Counted from the first letter of the stretch, positions 7,152 to 15,561 are shown. The stretch is DNA of 41,242 nucleotides from CAYXVF01 sp964468125 (GCA_964468125.1 CAYXVF010000053.1:1-41242); one strand, 5' to 3'. Notes: generated by a model not told the origin, from the sequence alone. A program made the numbers and translations.

Positions 7152-8327
7152 CTACTTGCGCTTGCGCCGTTTGGCGCGCGCTTCGTCGAGCACGTGTTGT
7201 GCGATCAGATAGCCAAAGCCCGCCTTCTCCATTCGCAACACGAAGTCCTCCTTCGACTGCGATTCGGCCCGGGCGGTCGCGTCGAGGTTCCAGTTGTGCT
7301 CGGCGAGACGCTTCAACAGGAACGCTCGGCGGGTCTGAGCGGCGGAGAGGCGATAGGTCTTGAGGTATTCGAGCTCCCCGCTCTCCCGCAGGATCATCTC
7401 GCCCAGGTGGTTCTCCTCGGACGGGACGAGCTCGGTGCAAAACCGCAGGAGCTGAAACGGTCCGGCGCGATAAATCCGCTCGGAGCTGACCGCTCGGCCG
7501 AGCAGACCGTCCGCCATCCAACCGTGAAACGCGCCCCACTCGGCTCGCAGTGCGTCGAGTCCGCGCTCGAGGTCGTCCAAGGAGCGGACTCCGTCATCGT
7601 CGATCTTCGCGCGCAGGTGCGACGGTGCATCGAGGAGCGAGTAGTGCCAGATGAGCTCGCCGTAGAAGTCTCGGATCAACGACCGATGCAGCCGTCGGTA
7701 GTCGTCCGGATGCGAGAGCACGAAGGCGGTGGCGAGCGCGTCGGCGACGAACACGAGCGAGCCCACCTGGTTGAGGTGAAGCTCGAAGGTGCGAAGCGCG
7801 TCGTCGAGTCCCGAAACCGATCGTCCGCTGACGCTGTATTCCACGCGGGGACTCAACCCCTTGGAGAGCGCCCGCTTGCTGTATTCACTCCATGCGACCT
7901 CGGGTCCGCCGAAGTGGAGCGAGAGGAAGCCTTCCATCGCCAAGTGGAGCGGCAGGAGCCGAAGCTGGTCCTTCGCTTCGCGCTTGTTCATGCGATGAGC
8001 GAGGCGAACCCCGGGAAGCGACTTCACTGCTTTGCCGTCGCGCGCCTTCAGCTCCGTGCCAAAAGCGGCGGCGGGCATGCCATCCTCGGTCCAACGCACG
8101 ACCAAGCCGTGGGGAACGTAGGACATGTATTTGATCCCGGGGTCGAGGAGCTCGCCGTCGAGAGAGACCACCGTGAGTGCGTCGTCGTAGGCGCGCAAAC
8201 CGAGGCGCAGATCCCCCGGGGCCTCATCCCGCAGGACCGGCACCAGGCGGATCCCGCCCATGACCTGCGAGGGGCCGAGGCGAACGCCTTTGAGTGGCAC
8301 AGAAGTGGAAAGCGGGAGCCGGCTCAT
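7152..8327 (-). CDS. Rtc-operon protein with C-terminal Fis-like HTH, family uncertain
   Basis: A 391-residue cytoplasmic protein. The N-terminal 120 residues are beta-rich (GGIRLVPVLRDE, LTVVSLDGELLDPG). Residues about 125-250 hold a conserved-looking helical core: LPLHLAMEGFLSLHFGGPE, then QVGSLVFVADALATAFVLSHPDDY, then DFYGELIWHYSLL. Residues about 335-377 resemble the Fis-type HTH of NtrC-class regulators: LLKRLAEHNWNLDATAR, then a second helix, then MEKAGFGYL. From memory the core resembles Pfam ARPP-2 proteins, but I cannot confirm that. Its ATG overlaps the stop of the vWA gene as ATGA, so the two are translationally coupled. It is the last gene of the rtc operon. A role in sensing or regulation is inferred from the HTH. 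Confidence 0.75.
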   Translation of the reverse strand: MSRLPLSTSVPLKGVRLGPSQVMGGIRLVPVLRDEAPGDLRLGLRAYDDALTVVSLDGELLDPGIKYMSYVPHGLVVRWTEDGMPAAAFGTELKARDGKAVKSLPGVRLAHRMNKREAKDQLRLLPLHLAMEGFLSLHFGGPEVAWSEYSKRALSKGLSPRVEYSVSGRSVSGLDDALRTFELHLNQVGSLVFVADALATAFVLSHPDDYRRLHRSLIRDFYGELIWHYSLLDAPSHLRAKIDDDGVRSLDDLERGLDALRAEWGAFHGWMADGLLGRAVSSERIYRAGPFQLLRFCTELVPSEENHLGEMILRESGELEYLKTYRLSAAQTRRAFLLKRLAEHNWNLDATARAESQSKEDFVLRMEKAGFGYLIAQHVLDEARAKRRKRK

Positions 8328-9844
8328 GCAAAAACCTCGGTGAGGAGCTCGCCCGCGCGCGCCTCGAGATAGCTCTCGAGTGCCTCGAGGGGCTCGCTTC
8401 CCTCGGCGAATCGGGCAAAGCCCAAGACGGTCAGGAGGTCCTCGGCGTCGCGCAGCCCAACGGTGGGCACGTGAGGACCGATGGATTTCGGTGCGAAGCT
8501 CTCCGCGTCAAACACCGGGTTCACGTGCACGATCGAGGTCCGATGGTGCGGGTCGAGCTTCTCGCGAAACACCCGCGTCACTTCCGCCGCACCGAAGGGG
8601 GGCGCGTTGTCGAAGCCATCGGAGACGATCACCACCAGCTCCGGTGCGTCGCGCAACGCCCGGAGCAACGGTCCGGCGAGATCGGTCTGGCCACGCGGCG
8701 TGAGCAGGAGCTCGTCTTGCACCGGCGTCGTCCAGTAGGCGCGATACTCCCGTGACGCCATCGCCAAGAGGCGGCTCACCGCCAGGGCCACCGCGAGCGG
8801 TCGCCGTCGCTTCTCCGACGAACCCGATGCGCTGTAGCTCCGATCGAGGACCGCGGCGACCCGGCCGAGACGGCGGGGCGTGCGCCGCAGAACCGTACGC
8901 GCCGCCCGGTCCAAGGCGGCGTCGAGCCGTGCGCGCTGCGCTTCGCGCTCCGCAGGCGAGAGGGCCAGCAAGTAAGTCGCGAGCTTGGTGAGGGGCACGC
9001 GCGCGAGGTCCGCGTCGTAGCGCAGGCCCGCTTCCTTCGCCGAGGATTCGATCCGGAGCTGCTCGGCCCGGGTGAGCTGCCCCTGAATCCGGCTCAAGAA
9101 TCGCTCCCGCGGCACCCCGTGCTTGGCCGCGAGCCCCTCGGCAACGGTGTATGGAAGATCGTAGAGCGCGTCTTCGGCGTAATGGGCCTGACGAAAGCGC
9201 TCGAAGAGCTCGGTTTCGTAGCGGCGTTCGAGCCAACCGCGAAACAAGAAGGTCGACCGCTCGTCTCCCAGGCGCAGATGGTTGTGAACCGCGAGGGCTC
9301 GGACTTTTCCGCGATACTTCACCGCGTCAAAAGCCGGATCCGGGCGGCTCGCGAGATAATCGCGCACCACCGCTCGGCTACGGCGGTTGTTGACCCCGCG
9401 TTCACGCAGAGCGGTGAGAGCGCGCAGAGCGCGGGGCGCGGGAAGCCGTCGAAGCGCCGCCTGAATCAAGCGCCCTTCCTCGTAACGCTGCTCCCGGTCT
9501 TTCGGTGCGCCCGCCTCGAGCAGATTGGCGATGATCTGCCCCTGGTTGAAGTGGTTGATGCCCGCGGCCAAAGTTCGGGCGTAGAGTCGGCGGTAGTTGC
9601 CGAGGATGTAGCGGTGCAAGAACCCAATCGCCACCCACTGGCCGTGACCGTCACCGTAGAACTCGGTCTGACCGGTGCACGAGAAGCACGCATTGATGAA
9701 CATCACCAAGTCTTCGCGCTCGATCCGTTCGAGCGTAGCGGTTCGCTTCATCGCTCCGGTCCCATCTTCGAACGTCCCGCCGACGCTCACGCGTCGACGG
9801 GGTGGCCGGGGGAAGGACGACGTGACTAGCTCTTTCAGCTTCAC
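8324..9844 (-). CDS. Ro60-like protein: helical N-terminus plus vWA domain, in rtc operon
   Basis: A 506-residue protein from GTG at 9844 (ATG at 9751 is an alternative). Residues about 35-300 are helical, with FINACFSCTGQTEFY and INHFNQGQIIANLLEAG near the start. Residues about 327-480 form a von Willebrand factor A domain with a full metal-ion site: DRSYS (Asp334, Ser336, Ser338), Thr387 in GQTDLAGPL, and Asp409 in VSDGFDN. The order, helices then vWA, is that of Ro60/Rsr, which bind misfolded RNA and Y RNA and are encoded with rtcBA in Salmonella. I cannot confirm a true TROVE domain from motifs. The spacing from rtcA (48 nt) and overlap with the next gene support one operon. The likely role is RNA binding or surveillance around RtcB repair (inference). 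Confidence 0.75.
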   Translation of the reverse strand: MKLKELVTSSFPRPPRRRVSVGGTFEDGTGAMKRTATLERIEREDLVMFINACFSCTGQTEFYGDGHGQWVAIGFLHRYILGNYRRLYARTLAAGINHFNQGQIIANLLEAGAPKDREQRYEEGRLIQAALRRLPAPRALRALTALRERGVNNRRSRAVVRDYLASRPDPAFDAVKYRGKVRALAVHNHLRLGDERSTFLFRGWLERRYETELFERFRQAHYAEDALYDLPYTVAEGLAAKHGVPRERFLSRIQGQLTRAEQLRIESSAKEAGLRYDADLARVPLTKLATYLLALSPAEREAQRARLDAALDRAARTVLRRTPRRLGRVAAVLDRSYSASGSSEKRRRPLAVALAVSRLLAMASREYRAYWTTPVQDELLLTPRGQTDLAGPLLRALRDAPELVVIVSDGFDNAPPFGAAEVTRVFREKLDPHHRTSIVHVNPVFDAESFAPKSIGPHVPTVGLRDAEDLLTVLGFARFAEGSEPLEALESYLEARAGELLTEVFA

Positions 9845-9892
9845 AGGCTAACGTCGGAAGTCACACTGGAGTCCCACCGGCCAAACTAGAGT

Positions 9893-10915
9893 CTACCCAA
9901 AAACCACGCGCACGCTCCCTCGCGCTTCGCGCTCGCGGTGGATCGGCACGTCGAGAAATCTCTGCGTCACCTCGATGTTGGTCGCGGTGTGCTGCGAGAT
10001 CCCCACGGTAGAAAACTCACCGGCTCCCGCCAGGGCGAAGGGCACCACCAACTGATCCGCCAAGTGCACCCCCACCGGCGCGGACGCCGCCAGATACCCG
10101 TTGCACTCCCTGGCGAGGGCACCGACGACACGGGCCACCGGCACGCTGCGCTCTCCGAAACCGGTGAACACCTCGCAGTGGCCCTCACTTCGCGCCTGCA
10201 CCAGCACCGCGTTGCCGGGTCCTGGCCCTTCGTCCCGCAGGTCGAGCTCCACCCGCGACGCGGGCAGGCCCAAAGTCTCTTCGAGCGCCTCGAGCTCGCG
10301 GGTTGCGATCACCTCCGGGAGATTGACCAACAAGACCCGACCCCAGAGCTCCACCTCACCGCGCCGCTCGCTCAGAGCAACCGGACGAAGCGTCGGCACC
10401 GAATGAATCGTCACTTCGATGCGTCCCCCACCCGCCGGGTAAAACCCCGGCGTGACGAGCTTCGCATCGACTCGGACCCCCATGCGACCGAGCACCGGCA
10501 AGAAAGTGTGCTCGAGGAAGTCGAAGGGCGGCGCAAAGGGATTGTGCGTCCCACCCTCGACCACCACGGTCGACGGCCCTTCCGCGCGCAAGAGCGCCGG
10601 CAAGACCGTCTGCAACACCAGGCAGGCGCTCCCGGCGGTGCCCACCGCCGCATGATACTCCCCCGCCCGCAGCGCCTTCGGCGTGAACTGCAGCTCAGTG
10701 GATCCCGGCTCCGCGCCCTTCACCTTCGCATCGCAGATCTTCGCCGCGGCACGCACCGCGGTGAGATGCTGACGCATGAGGCCAGGCTTGTTGCGCTTGG
10801 CCCGAATCTTTCGCACGTGCAGCGGCTTCCCGGTGATCGCGGAGAGGGTGAGCGAAGAGCGGAGGACCTGCCCCCCGCCCTCGCCGAGTGAGCCATCGAT
10901 TTCTACGACACTCAT
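9893..10915 (-). CDS. rtcA: RNA 3'-terminal phosphate cyclase RtcA
   Basis: A 340-residue protein, about the size of E. coli RtcA. It converts RNA 3'-phosphate ends to 2',3'-cyclic phosphate using ATP. Seen directly: the N-terminal IDGSLGEGGGQVLRSSL motif of the family, KRNKPGLMRQHLTAV, GTAGSACLVLQTVLPAL, and the nucleotidyl-accepting His309 in ISQHTATN, which matches the catalytic His309 of E. coli RtcA. ATG at 10915 lies 3 nt after the rtcB stop, so the two genes are coupled. All expected motifs are intact. Confidence 0.97.
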   Translation of the reverse strand: MSVVEIDGSLGEGGGQVLRSSLTLSAITGKPLHVRKIRAKRNKPGLMRQHLTAVRAAAKICDAKVKGAEPGSTELQFTPKALRAGEYHAAVGTAGSACLVLQTVLPALLRAEGPSTVVVEGGTHNPFAPPFDFLEHTFLPVLGRMGVRVDAKLVTPGFYPAGGGRIEVTIHSVPTLRPVALSERRGEVELWGRVLLVNLPEVIATRELEALEETLGLPASRVELDLRDEGPGPGNAVLVQARSEGHCEVFTGFGERSVPVARVVGALARECNGYLAASAPVGVHLADQLVVPFALAGAGEFSTVGISQHTATNIEVTQRFLDVPIHREREARGSVRVVFG

Positions 10916-10918
10916 CGT

Positions 10919-12151
10919 CTATCCTTTCACGCAGACCACCTGCCGGAGCTCGTGCACCACGTCCACGAGATCACGCTGAGCCTCCATCACCCGGTCGATC
11001 GGCTTGTAGGCCGCCGGGGTCTCATCGATGACCGCCGCGTCCTTGCGGCACTCGATCCCGGCGGTCGCCCGCTCGTGGTCTTTCACCGTGAAGCGGCGCT
11101 TCGCCTCACCGCGCGACATGACGCGCCCCGCCCCGTGACTGCAGGAGCAGAAGCTCTCGGGGTTCCCCTTGCCGCGGACGATGTAGCTGCGCGCACCCAT
11201 CGAGCCCGGGATGATTCCGAGGTCGCCCTCGCGCGCACGCACCGCCCCCTTGCGGGTCACCCACACGTTGCGACCGAGGTGGTTCTCCTTGGTCACGTAG
11301 TTGTGGTGGCAGTTCACCGCCTTCCGCTCGGCACTGAATTCGGGAAGCACTCCGAGCTCGCGCACCGCCGCGATCAAATGACGCATCATCGTCTCGCGAT
11401 TCATGCGAGCGAAGTCCTGCGCCCACCCCACCGCTTCTACGTAGTCCGCGAAGTGGTCGGTCCCTTCCGGGAAGTAGGCGAGATCCTTGTCGGGCAAGTT
11501 CACCATCCAGGTGCGCATGTCCTGCTTGGCCAGCTCGATGAAGTAGGTCCCGATCCGGTTCCCAACTCCGCGCGAGCCCGAGTGGAGCATGAACCAGACC
11601 TGGTCCGACTCATCGAGGCAGACTTCGATGAAGTGGTTGCCCGTGCCGAGGGTCCCGAGGTGGTTCACACTGTTCGCGCTCTTCACCCGCGGATGCTTCT
11701 CCGCGATGCGATCGAAGCGGTCTTTCAGTGGCTTCCAGGTCTCCTCCACGGACTTCGGGATCCGCCCCCAGGCGCCGCGGTCACCGCGACGACCGCCGGA
11801 GGTCCGCCCGTGCGGCACCGCACGCTCGATCGCCGAGCGAAGGGCGCCGAGGTTATCCGGCAGCTCGTTCGCGGTGAGGTCGGTTTGCACCGCCATCATC
11901 CCGCAGCCGATGTCGACACCGACCGCCGCGGGAATGATCGCTTGGTCGGTCGGGATCACGCTGCCCACCGTCGCACCGATCCCCCAGTGCACGTCGGGCA
12001 TCACCGCGACCCACCCGTGCACGAAGGGCAGTTGGGCGACGTTCATCACCTGCTTCTTCGCCTTCTCGTCAAACAGCACGCCCTGGGTCCACGCCTTGAT
12101 CGGCTTCGCGCCCTCGGCCTGGATCACGTCGTAGTTGCGTTCGTGGCTCAT
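10919..12151 (-). CDS. rtcB: RNA-splicing ligase RtcB (GTP- and Mn-dependent)
   Basis: A 410-residue protein, matching E. coli RtcB (408) almost end to end. It joins RNA 2',3'-cyclic phosphate or 3'-phosphate ends to 5'-OH ends. Motifs seen: GVDIGCGM with metal-binding Cys83, AVPHGRT, LGTLGTGNHFIE, MLHSGSRG, NCHHNYV, IPGSMGA and FCSCSHGAGRVMSR, whose His is guanylylated. It ends CRKDA...LRQVVCVKG as in the family. The start is ATG at 12151 with AGGAGA 5-6 nt upstream. Longer in-frame starts would run into the sigma-54 promoter. It is the first gene of the operon rtcB-rtcA-vWA-HTH protein. Confidence 0.98.
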   Translation of the reverse strand: MSHERNYDVIQAEGAKPIKAWTQGVLFDEKAKKQVMNVAQLPFVHGWVAVMPDVHWGIGATVGSVIPTDQAIIPAAVGVDIGCGMMAVQTDLTANELPDNLGALRSAIERAVPHGRTSGGRRGDRGAWGRIPKSVEETWKPLKDRFDRIAEKHPRVKSANSVNHLGTLGTGNHFIEVCLDESDQVWFMLHSGSRGVGNRIGTYFIELAKQDMRTWMVNLPDKDLAYFPEGTDHFADYVEAVGWAQDFARMNRETMMRHLIAAVRELGVLPEFSAERKAVNCHHNYVTKENHLGRNVWVTRKGAVRAREGDLGIIPGSMGARSYIVRGKGNPESFCSCSHGAGRVMSRGEAKRRFTVKDHERATAGIECRKDAAVIDETPAAYKPIDRVMEAQRDLVDVVHELRQVVCVKG

Positions 12152-12185
12152 CGTCTTCTCCTGTGCATCAGACCTCCGGAGAGAT

Positions 12186-12201
12186 AGCACAGGCCATGCC
12201 A
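12186..12201 (-). promoter_or_regulatory. Sigma-54 (-24/-12) promoter of the rtcB operon
   Basis: On the minus strand the 16 bases TGGCATGGCCTGTGCT match the consensus TGGCACG-N4-TTGCT at all fixed positions but two, with the required 10 nt between the GG and the GC. It lies 35-50 bp upstream of the rtcB start codon, leaving a short leader. The divergent gene encodes RtcR, a sigma-54 activator known to control rtcBA, which makes the assignment strong. Confidence 0.8.
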
Positions 12202-12233
12202 CGCGATCGGCAACGTAAAATCAAGGACTTAGG

Positions 12234-12244
12234 GGACTCGAACC
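12234..12244 (-). other. tRNA T-arm-like string upstream of the rtcB promoter
   Basis: On the minus strand GGTTCGAGTCC is a textbook T-loop (TTCGA with G53 and C61 flanks), followed by CCCT. Only two of five T-stem pairs form with the left flank, so it is not a whole tRNA. It lies upstream of the sigma-54 promoter and so would need another transcript to be expressed. It may be a tRNA remnant, a tRNA-mimic RNA part, or chance. Confidence 0.25.
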
Positions 12245-12250
12245 ATCGCA

Positions 12251-12281
12251 GTTGATACAAATATATAATTCTTGTATCAAC
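12251..12281. promoter_or_regulatory. Perfect 10-bp inverted repeat: likely RtcR upstream activating site
   Basis: Arms GTTGATACAA (12251-12260) and TTGTATCAAC (12272-12281) are perfect inverse copies around an 11-bp AT-only-but-one spacer in an otherwise GC-rich region. The centre lies about 90 bp upstream of the expected rtcB transcription start, a usual distance for a sigma-54 activator. The spacer holds a perfect TATAAT (12264-12269), the best -10 box for divergent rtcR, and the right arm ends 8 nt before the rtcR ATG. Binding there would activate rtcB and could repress rtcR. No good -35 was seen. Confidence 0.65.
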
Positions 12282-12289
12282 TAGGATAT

Positions 12290-13882
12290 ATGCGGAAGCC
12301 GCTCGTCGTCATAGGCATGCTCGGGGTGACGATGGACCGGGGGGTGTCGCCCGGGCGCTGGGACAGCTGGCGGCCCTCGATCTCGCTCCTGTCGCACGAA
12401 GAGCTCTTGGTCGATCGGCTGGAGCTCCTCCACCAGCCGGTGTTTCAGAAGACCGCGGACCAGCTGATGCGCGACGCCAAGCGCGTCTCGCCGGAGACGG
12501 CAGTGCGCAGCCACCACGTGGCGATGAAGAATCCCTGGGACTTCGGCGAAGTCTACGGCGCCCTGCTCGATTTCGCGGACGCCTATCCCTTCGACCCGGA
12601 ACGGGAGGACTACCTGGTGCACATGAGCACCGGTACGCACGTCGCGCAGATCTGCCTCTACCTCCTGACGGAGGCTCGCTACATTCCCGGCCGCTTGATT
12701 CAGACCTCTCCCCCGCCCAAGCGCAATCCGGACGGCCCCGGAACCTATTCGATCATCGACCTCGACCTCTCCAGGTACGATCCCATCGCCGCGCGTCTTG
12801 CGCGCAAGACCGAAGAGTCCCTGAGTCTCCTCAAGGCTGGCATCGAAACCCGAAATCCGGGCTTCAACCGAATGGTCGAGCAGCTCGAACGGGTGGCGCA
12901 GGTGTCGAGCGCCCCCCTGTTGCTGACCGGTGAGACCGGCGTCGGAAAATCGCAGCTCGCCCGTCGGATCTTCGAGCTCAAGAAGCGCCGCCGCCAGGTC
13001 GAAGGCGAGCTCGTAGAGGTGAACTGCGCGACGCTGCGAGGCGACAACGCGATGAGCGCACTCTTTGGCCACGCCAAAGGCGCCTTCACCGGCGCGGTGA
13101 GCGCGCGGCGCGGTTTGCTCCTGACGGCGGATCGAGGTCTGCTGTTTCTCGACGAGATCGGCGAGCTCGGTCTCGACGAGCAAGCGATGCTGCTCCGCGC
13201 GTTGGAGCAAAAGACCTTCCTGCCGATGGGGTCCGATCGCGAGCTGGAGAGCGACTTTCAGCTGATCGCGGGCACAAACCGGGACCTGCGTGAAGACGTG
13301 GCGAAGGGCGCCTTTCGCGAAGACCTGCTCGCGCGCATCAACCTCTGGACCTTCGAGCTGCCGCCCCTGCGCGAGCGTCCGGAAGACCTCGAGCCCAATC
13401 TCGACTACGAGGTCGAGCAGGCGGAACGACGACTCGGGCACCGCGTGCGTTTCAACCGCGAGGCGCGGGAAGCATTCCTGGCCTTCTCAAAACAGGCCCG
13501 TTGGCCGGGAAACTTTCGTGACTTTCACGCCGCGGTGGAGCGCATGGCCACCCTCGCGGGCGACGCTCGGATCGACGAGGCCGGAGTCCAAGCCGAAATC
13601 GCGCGTCTCGCCTACACCTGGCGTCGCGCACCGGAGCCCTCAGCCGACGCCCCACGGATCGAGCGTATCCTCGGCGATGAGGCCGCACGGCTCGACCGCT
13701 TTGATCGGGCGCAGCTCGAAGAAGTGCTGCGGATCTGCGCGACGTCGAAGAGCCTGTCGCAAGCGGGACGGATTCTGTTCTCAGAGTCGCGCAAGCGTCG
13801 CCGCTCCACCAACGACGCGGACCGTCTGCGAAAATACCTCGCCCGTTTCAACCTCGAGTTCGCGGACACTCAGCTCGCGTAG
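12290..13882 (+). CDS. rtcR: RtcR: CARF-domain sigma-54 activator of rtcBA
   Basis: A 530-residue protein (E. coli RtcR is 532). Residues 1-180 are the CARF-type sensor, with WRPSISLLSHEELLVDRLELL, NPWDFGEVY, and EDYLVHMSTGTHVAQIC closely following E. coli RtcR. The AAA+ domain has Walker A GETGVGKS (214-221), the sigma-54 contact loop GAFTGA (264-269) and Walker B LLFLDEIGEL (284-293). The C-terminal 70 residues hold the DNA-binding region. ATG at 12290 is chosen over the TTG at 12272 because the protein then starts MRKP as the family does, with AGGA just upstream. The sensor is thought to detect RNA ends or tRNA fragments and relieve inhibition of the ATPase. Confidence 0.96.
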   Translation: MRKPLVVIGMLGVTMDRGVSPGRWDSWRPSISLLSHEELLVDRLELLHQPVFQKTADQLMRDAKRVSPETAVRSHHVAMKNPWDFGEVYGALLDFADAYPFDPEREDYLVHMSTGTHVAQICLYLLTEARYIPGRLIQTSPPPKRNPDGPGTYSIIDLDLSRYDPIAARLARKTEESLSLLKAGIETRNPGFNRMVEQLERVAQVSSAPLLLTGETGVGKSQLARRIFELKKRRRQVEGELVEVNCATLRGDNAMSALFGHAKGAFTGAVSARRGLLLTADRGLLFLDEIGELGLDEQAMLLRALEQKTFLPMGSDRELESDFQLIAGTNRDLREDVAKGAFREDLLARINLWTFELPPLRERPEDLEPNLDYEVEQAERRLGHRVRFNREAREAFLAFSKQARWPGNFRDFHAAVERMATLAGDARIDEAGVQAEIARLAYTWRRAPEPSADAPRIERILGDEAARLDRFDRAQLEEVLRICATSKSLSQAGRILFSESRKRRRSTNDADRLRKYLARFNLEFADTQLA

Positions 13883-13915
13883 AAGGCGCCCTTTGCCTGT
13901 GGTACCCCCTCTAGC

Positions 13916-14539
13916 ATGAGTACCCTCCTCAACGGATCGGAAGGCGAGATCGTCGTCCAGCAGCGCAAGGAGCTCGCGGAGCTCTTCGGCTTTGAAACCC
14001 GCAACAAGTACGAGATCTTCGACGGCGCAGGACGCCCGATCGGTTTCGCGGCAGAGAAGGGCAAGGGATTCCTCGCGGCGATCGGGAGGCATTTCCTCGG
14101 CCACTGGCGCACGTTCGAAATCGTCGTCTTTGACATGGCCCGAAACGCGCAGCTGCGTGCCCTTCACCCTTTTCGCTGGTTCTTTCAGCGCCTCGAGGTG
14201 CGCTCGGCTCACGGCGGCGAGCGCTACGGCGCGATCCAACAGCGCTGGGGCTGGCTCATCTATCGTCGCTTCGAGATCGAAGACCGCGCGGGGCGGGTGG
14301 TCATGGAAATGCAGGCCCCGCTCTGGCGGATCTGGACCTTCCCGATCTTTCGTGCCGGCCGCGGCGTCGCGACCATTCGAAAGCGCTGGTCCGGGGGCCT
14401 CACCGAGCTCTTCACGGACGCGGACAATTTCAAAATCGAGATGCACGAGAAGCTCGACAAAGTCGAAGCCAACCTTCTCCTCGCCGCTGCGCTCTTCATC
14501 GACCTGCAGTACTTCGAACGTCGAGCGGGCGACGACTAG
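13916..14539 (+). CDS. Scramblase / LURP-one-like protein
   Basis: A 207-residue protein. It is rich in aromatic beta-strand segments such as NKYEIFDGAGRPIGFAAEKG, TFEIVVFD, RRFEIEDRAGRVVMEM and FPIFRAGRGVATIRKRW. These form the repeated strand pattern of the phospholipid scramblase/LURP-one (tubby-like) fold. It has a weak hydrophobic segment near residues 180-197. Bacterial members are of unknown role, perhaps membrane-associated. It follows rtcR by 33 nt and might be read through from it, but a functional link is not evident. It converges with DUF808. Confidence 0.75.
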   Translation: MSTLLNGSEGEIVVQQRKELAELFGFETRNKYEIFDGAGRPIGFAAEKGKGFLAAIGRHFLGHWRTFEIVVFDMARNAQLRALHPFRWFFQRLEVRSAHGGERYGAIQQRWGWLIYRRFEIEDRAGRVVMEMQAPLWRIWTFPIFRAGRGVATIRKRWSGGLTELFTDADNFKIEMHEKLDKVEANLLLAAALFIDLQYFERRAGDD

Positions 14540-14562
14540 GCGCATCCAGCGCGCAGGCGAAG

Positions 14563-15561
14563 TTACTCGTTTCGGCCGAGGGAGGTGACAAAAGGGACCA
14601 GGACCCGGCTGGCGAGCGGGATCATCAATAAACCGACCACCAGGCCGATGATCCCGGAGCCCACCGCGGTGACGAGCCACTCGAGCAGCCCCTCCACCGG
14701 AGGCACCGAATGAGCGACCGAGACCGCGACGTCGTGGATCAGATGCTCGGGCCCGTCGACGCCGAAATGGGCGAGACCGTGCACGAGAATGCCGCCGCCG
14801 ACCCAGATCATCGCGGCGGTACCCACGCCGGCGAGGACCTTTAGAAACACCGGCATGAACTTGACGAGGCCGCGACCGAGCGTCTTTAGGGCGCCCGACT
14901 TCATCTTGGCGAGCGCGACCCCAAAATCGTCAGCCTTGACGATGATTCCGACCGCGCCGTAGACCGCGGCCGTGATCCCGAGCGCAACGACGGCGAGGAC
15001 GACCGCCTGCTGCCACACCGCGATGTCGGGCACGGTGGAGAGGGCGATGGCCATGATCTCCGCGGACAGGATGAAGTCGGTCCGAATGGCGCCTTTGACC
15101 TTCTGCTCTTCGAGGGCCTGCGGGTCCGCTGGAGCAGCACCCACCTTCTCTTCGTGTCCATGCGCCGCATGGGGCACGACGAGCTCGTAGACCTTCTCCG
15201 CACCTTCGTAACAGAGATAGAGGCCGCCGAGCATGAGCAGGGGTGTGATGGCGCCAGGAAGAAAGAGGCTCAAGAGCAGCGCGATCGGGAGGAGAATGAT
15301 CACCTTGTTGAAGAGCGAGCCCCGGGCGATCTTGGCGACGATCGGGAGCTCGCGATCCGCGGCGAATCCCACTACGTACTTGGGTGTCACCGCCGCATCG
15401 TCGATCACGACCCCAGCAGATTTTGTTCCCGCTTTCGCCGCTTGGGCGGCGACGTCGTCCATCGCGCCGACTGCCTGGGAGGCCACGTCGTCGAGCGAGG
15501 CCGCCGCGACCTTGGCGATGGCCGCGATATCGTCCAGGAGCGCAACGAGGCCCAGGCTCAT
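14563..15561 (-). CDS. DUF808 (YedI-like) inner-membrane protein
   Basis: A 332-residue protein. The N-terminal 65 residues are Ala/Asp-rich with LLDDIAAIAKVAAASLDDVA, KAAGV-type helices and VIDDAAVTPKYVVGF, diagnostic of DUF808. Several membrane helices follow (about 85-125, 165-215, 235-260, 285-320), with GGLYLCYEGAEKV and the polar loop EEQKVKGAIRTDFILSAEIMAI typical of E. coli YedI. The function of the family is not established. The start codon lies 1 nt after the DUF885 stop, so the two are cotranscribed. Confidence 0.9.
   Translation of the reverse strand: MSLGLVALLDDIAAIAKVAAASLDDVASQAVGAMDDVAAQAAKAGTKSAGVVIDDAAVTPKYVVGFAADRELPIVAKIARGSLFNKVIILLPIALLLSLFLPGAITPLLMLGGLYLCYEGAEKVYELVVPHAAHGHEEKVGAAPADPQALEEQKVKGAIRTDFILSAEIMAIALSTVPDIAVWQQAVVLAVVALGITAAVYGAVGIIVKADDFGVALAKMKSGALKTLGRGLVKFMPVFLKVLAGVGTAAMIWVGGGILVHGLAHFGVDGPEHLIHDVAVSVAHSVPPVEGLLEWLVTAVGSGIIGLVVGLLMIPLASRVLVPFVTSLGRNE

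Noticed and set aside
12216..12290. A complete tRNA gene in the rtcB/rtcR spacer
   Set aside because: The T-loop string is present, but the T-stem has only two of five pairs and no acceptor, D-arm or anticodon-arm pairing could be built.
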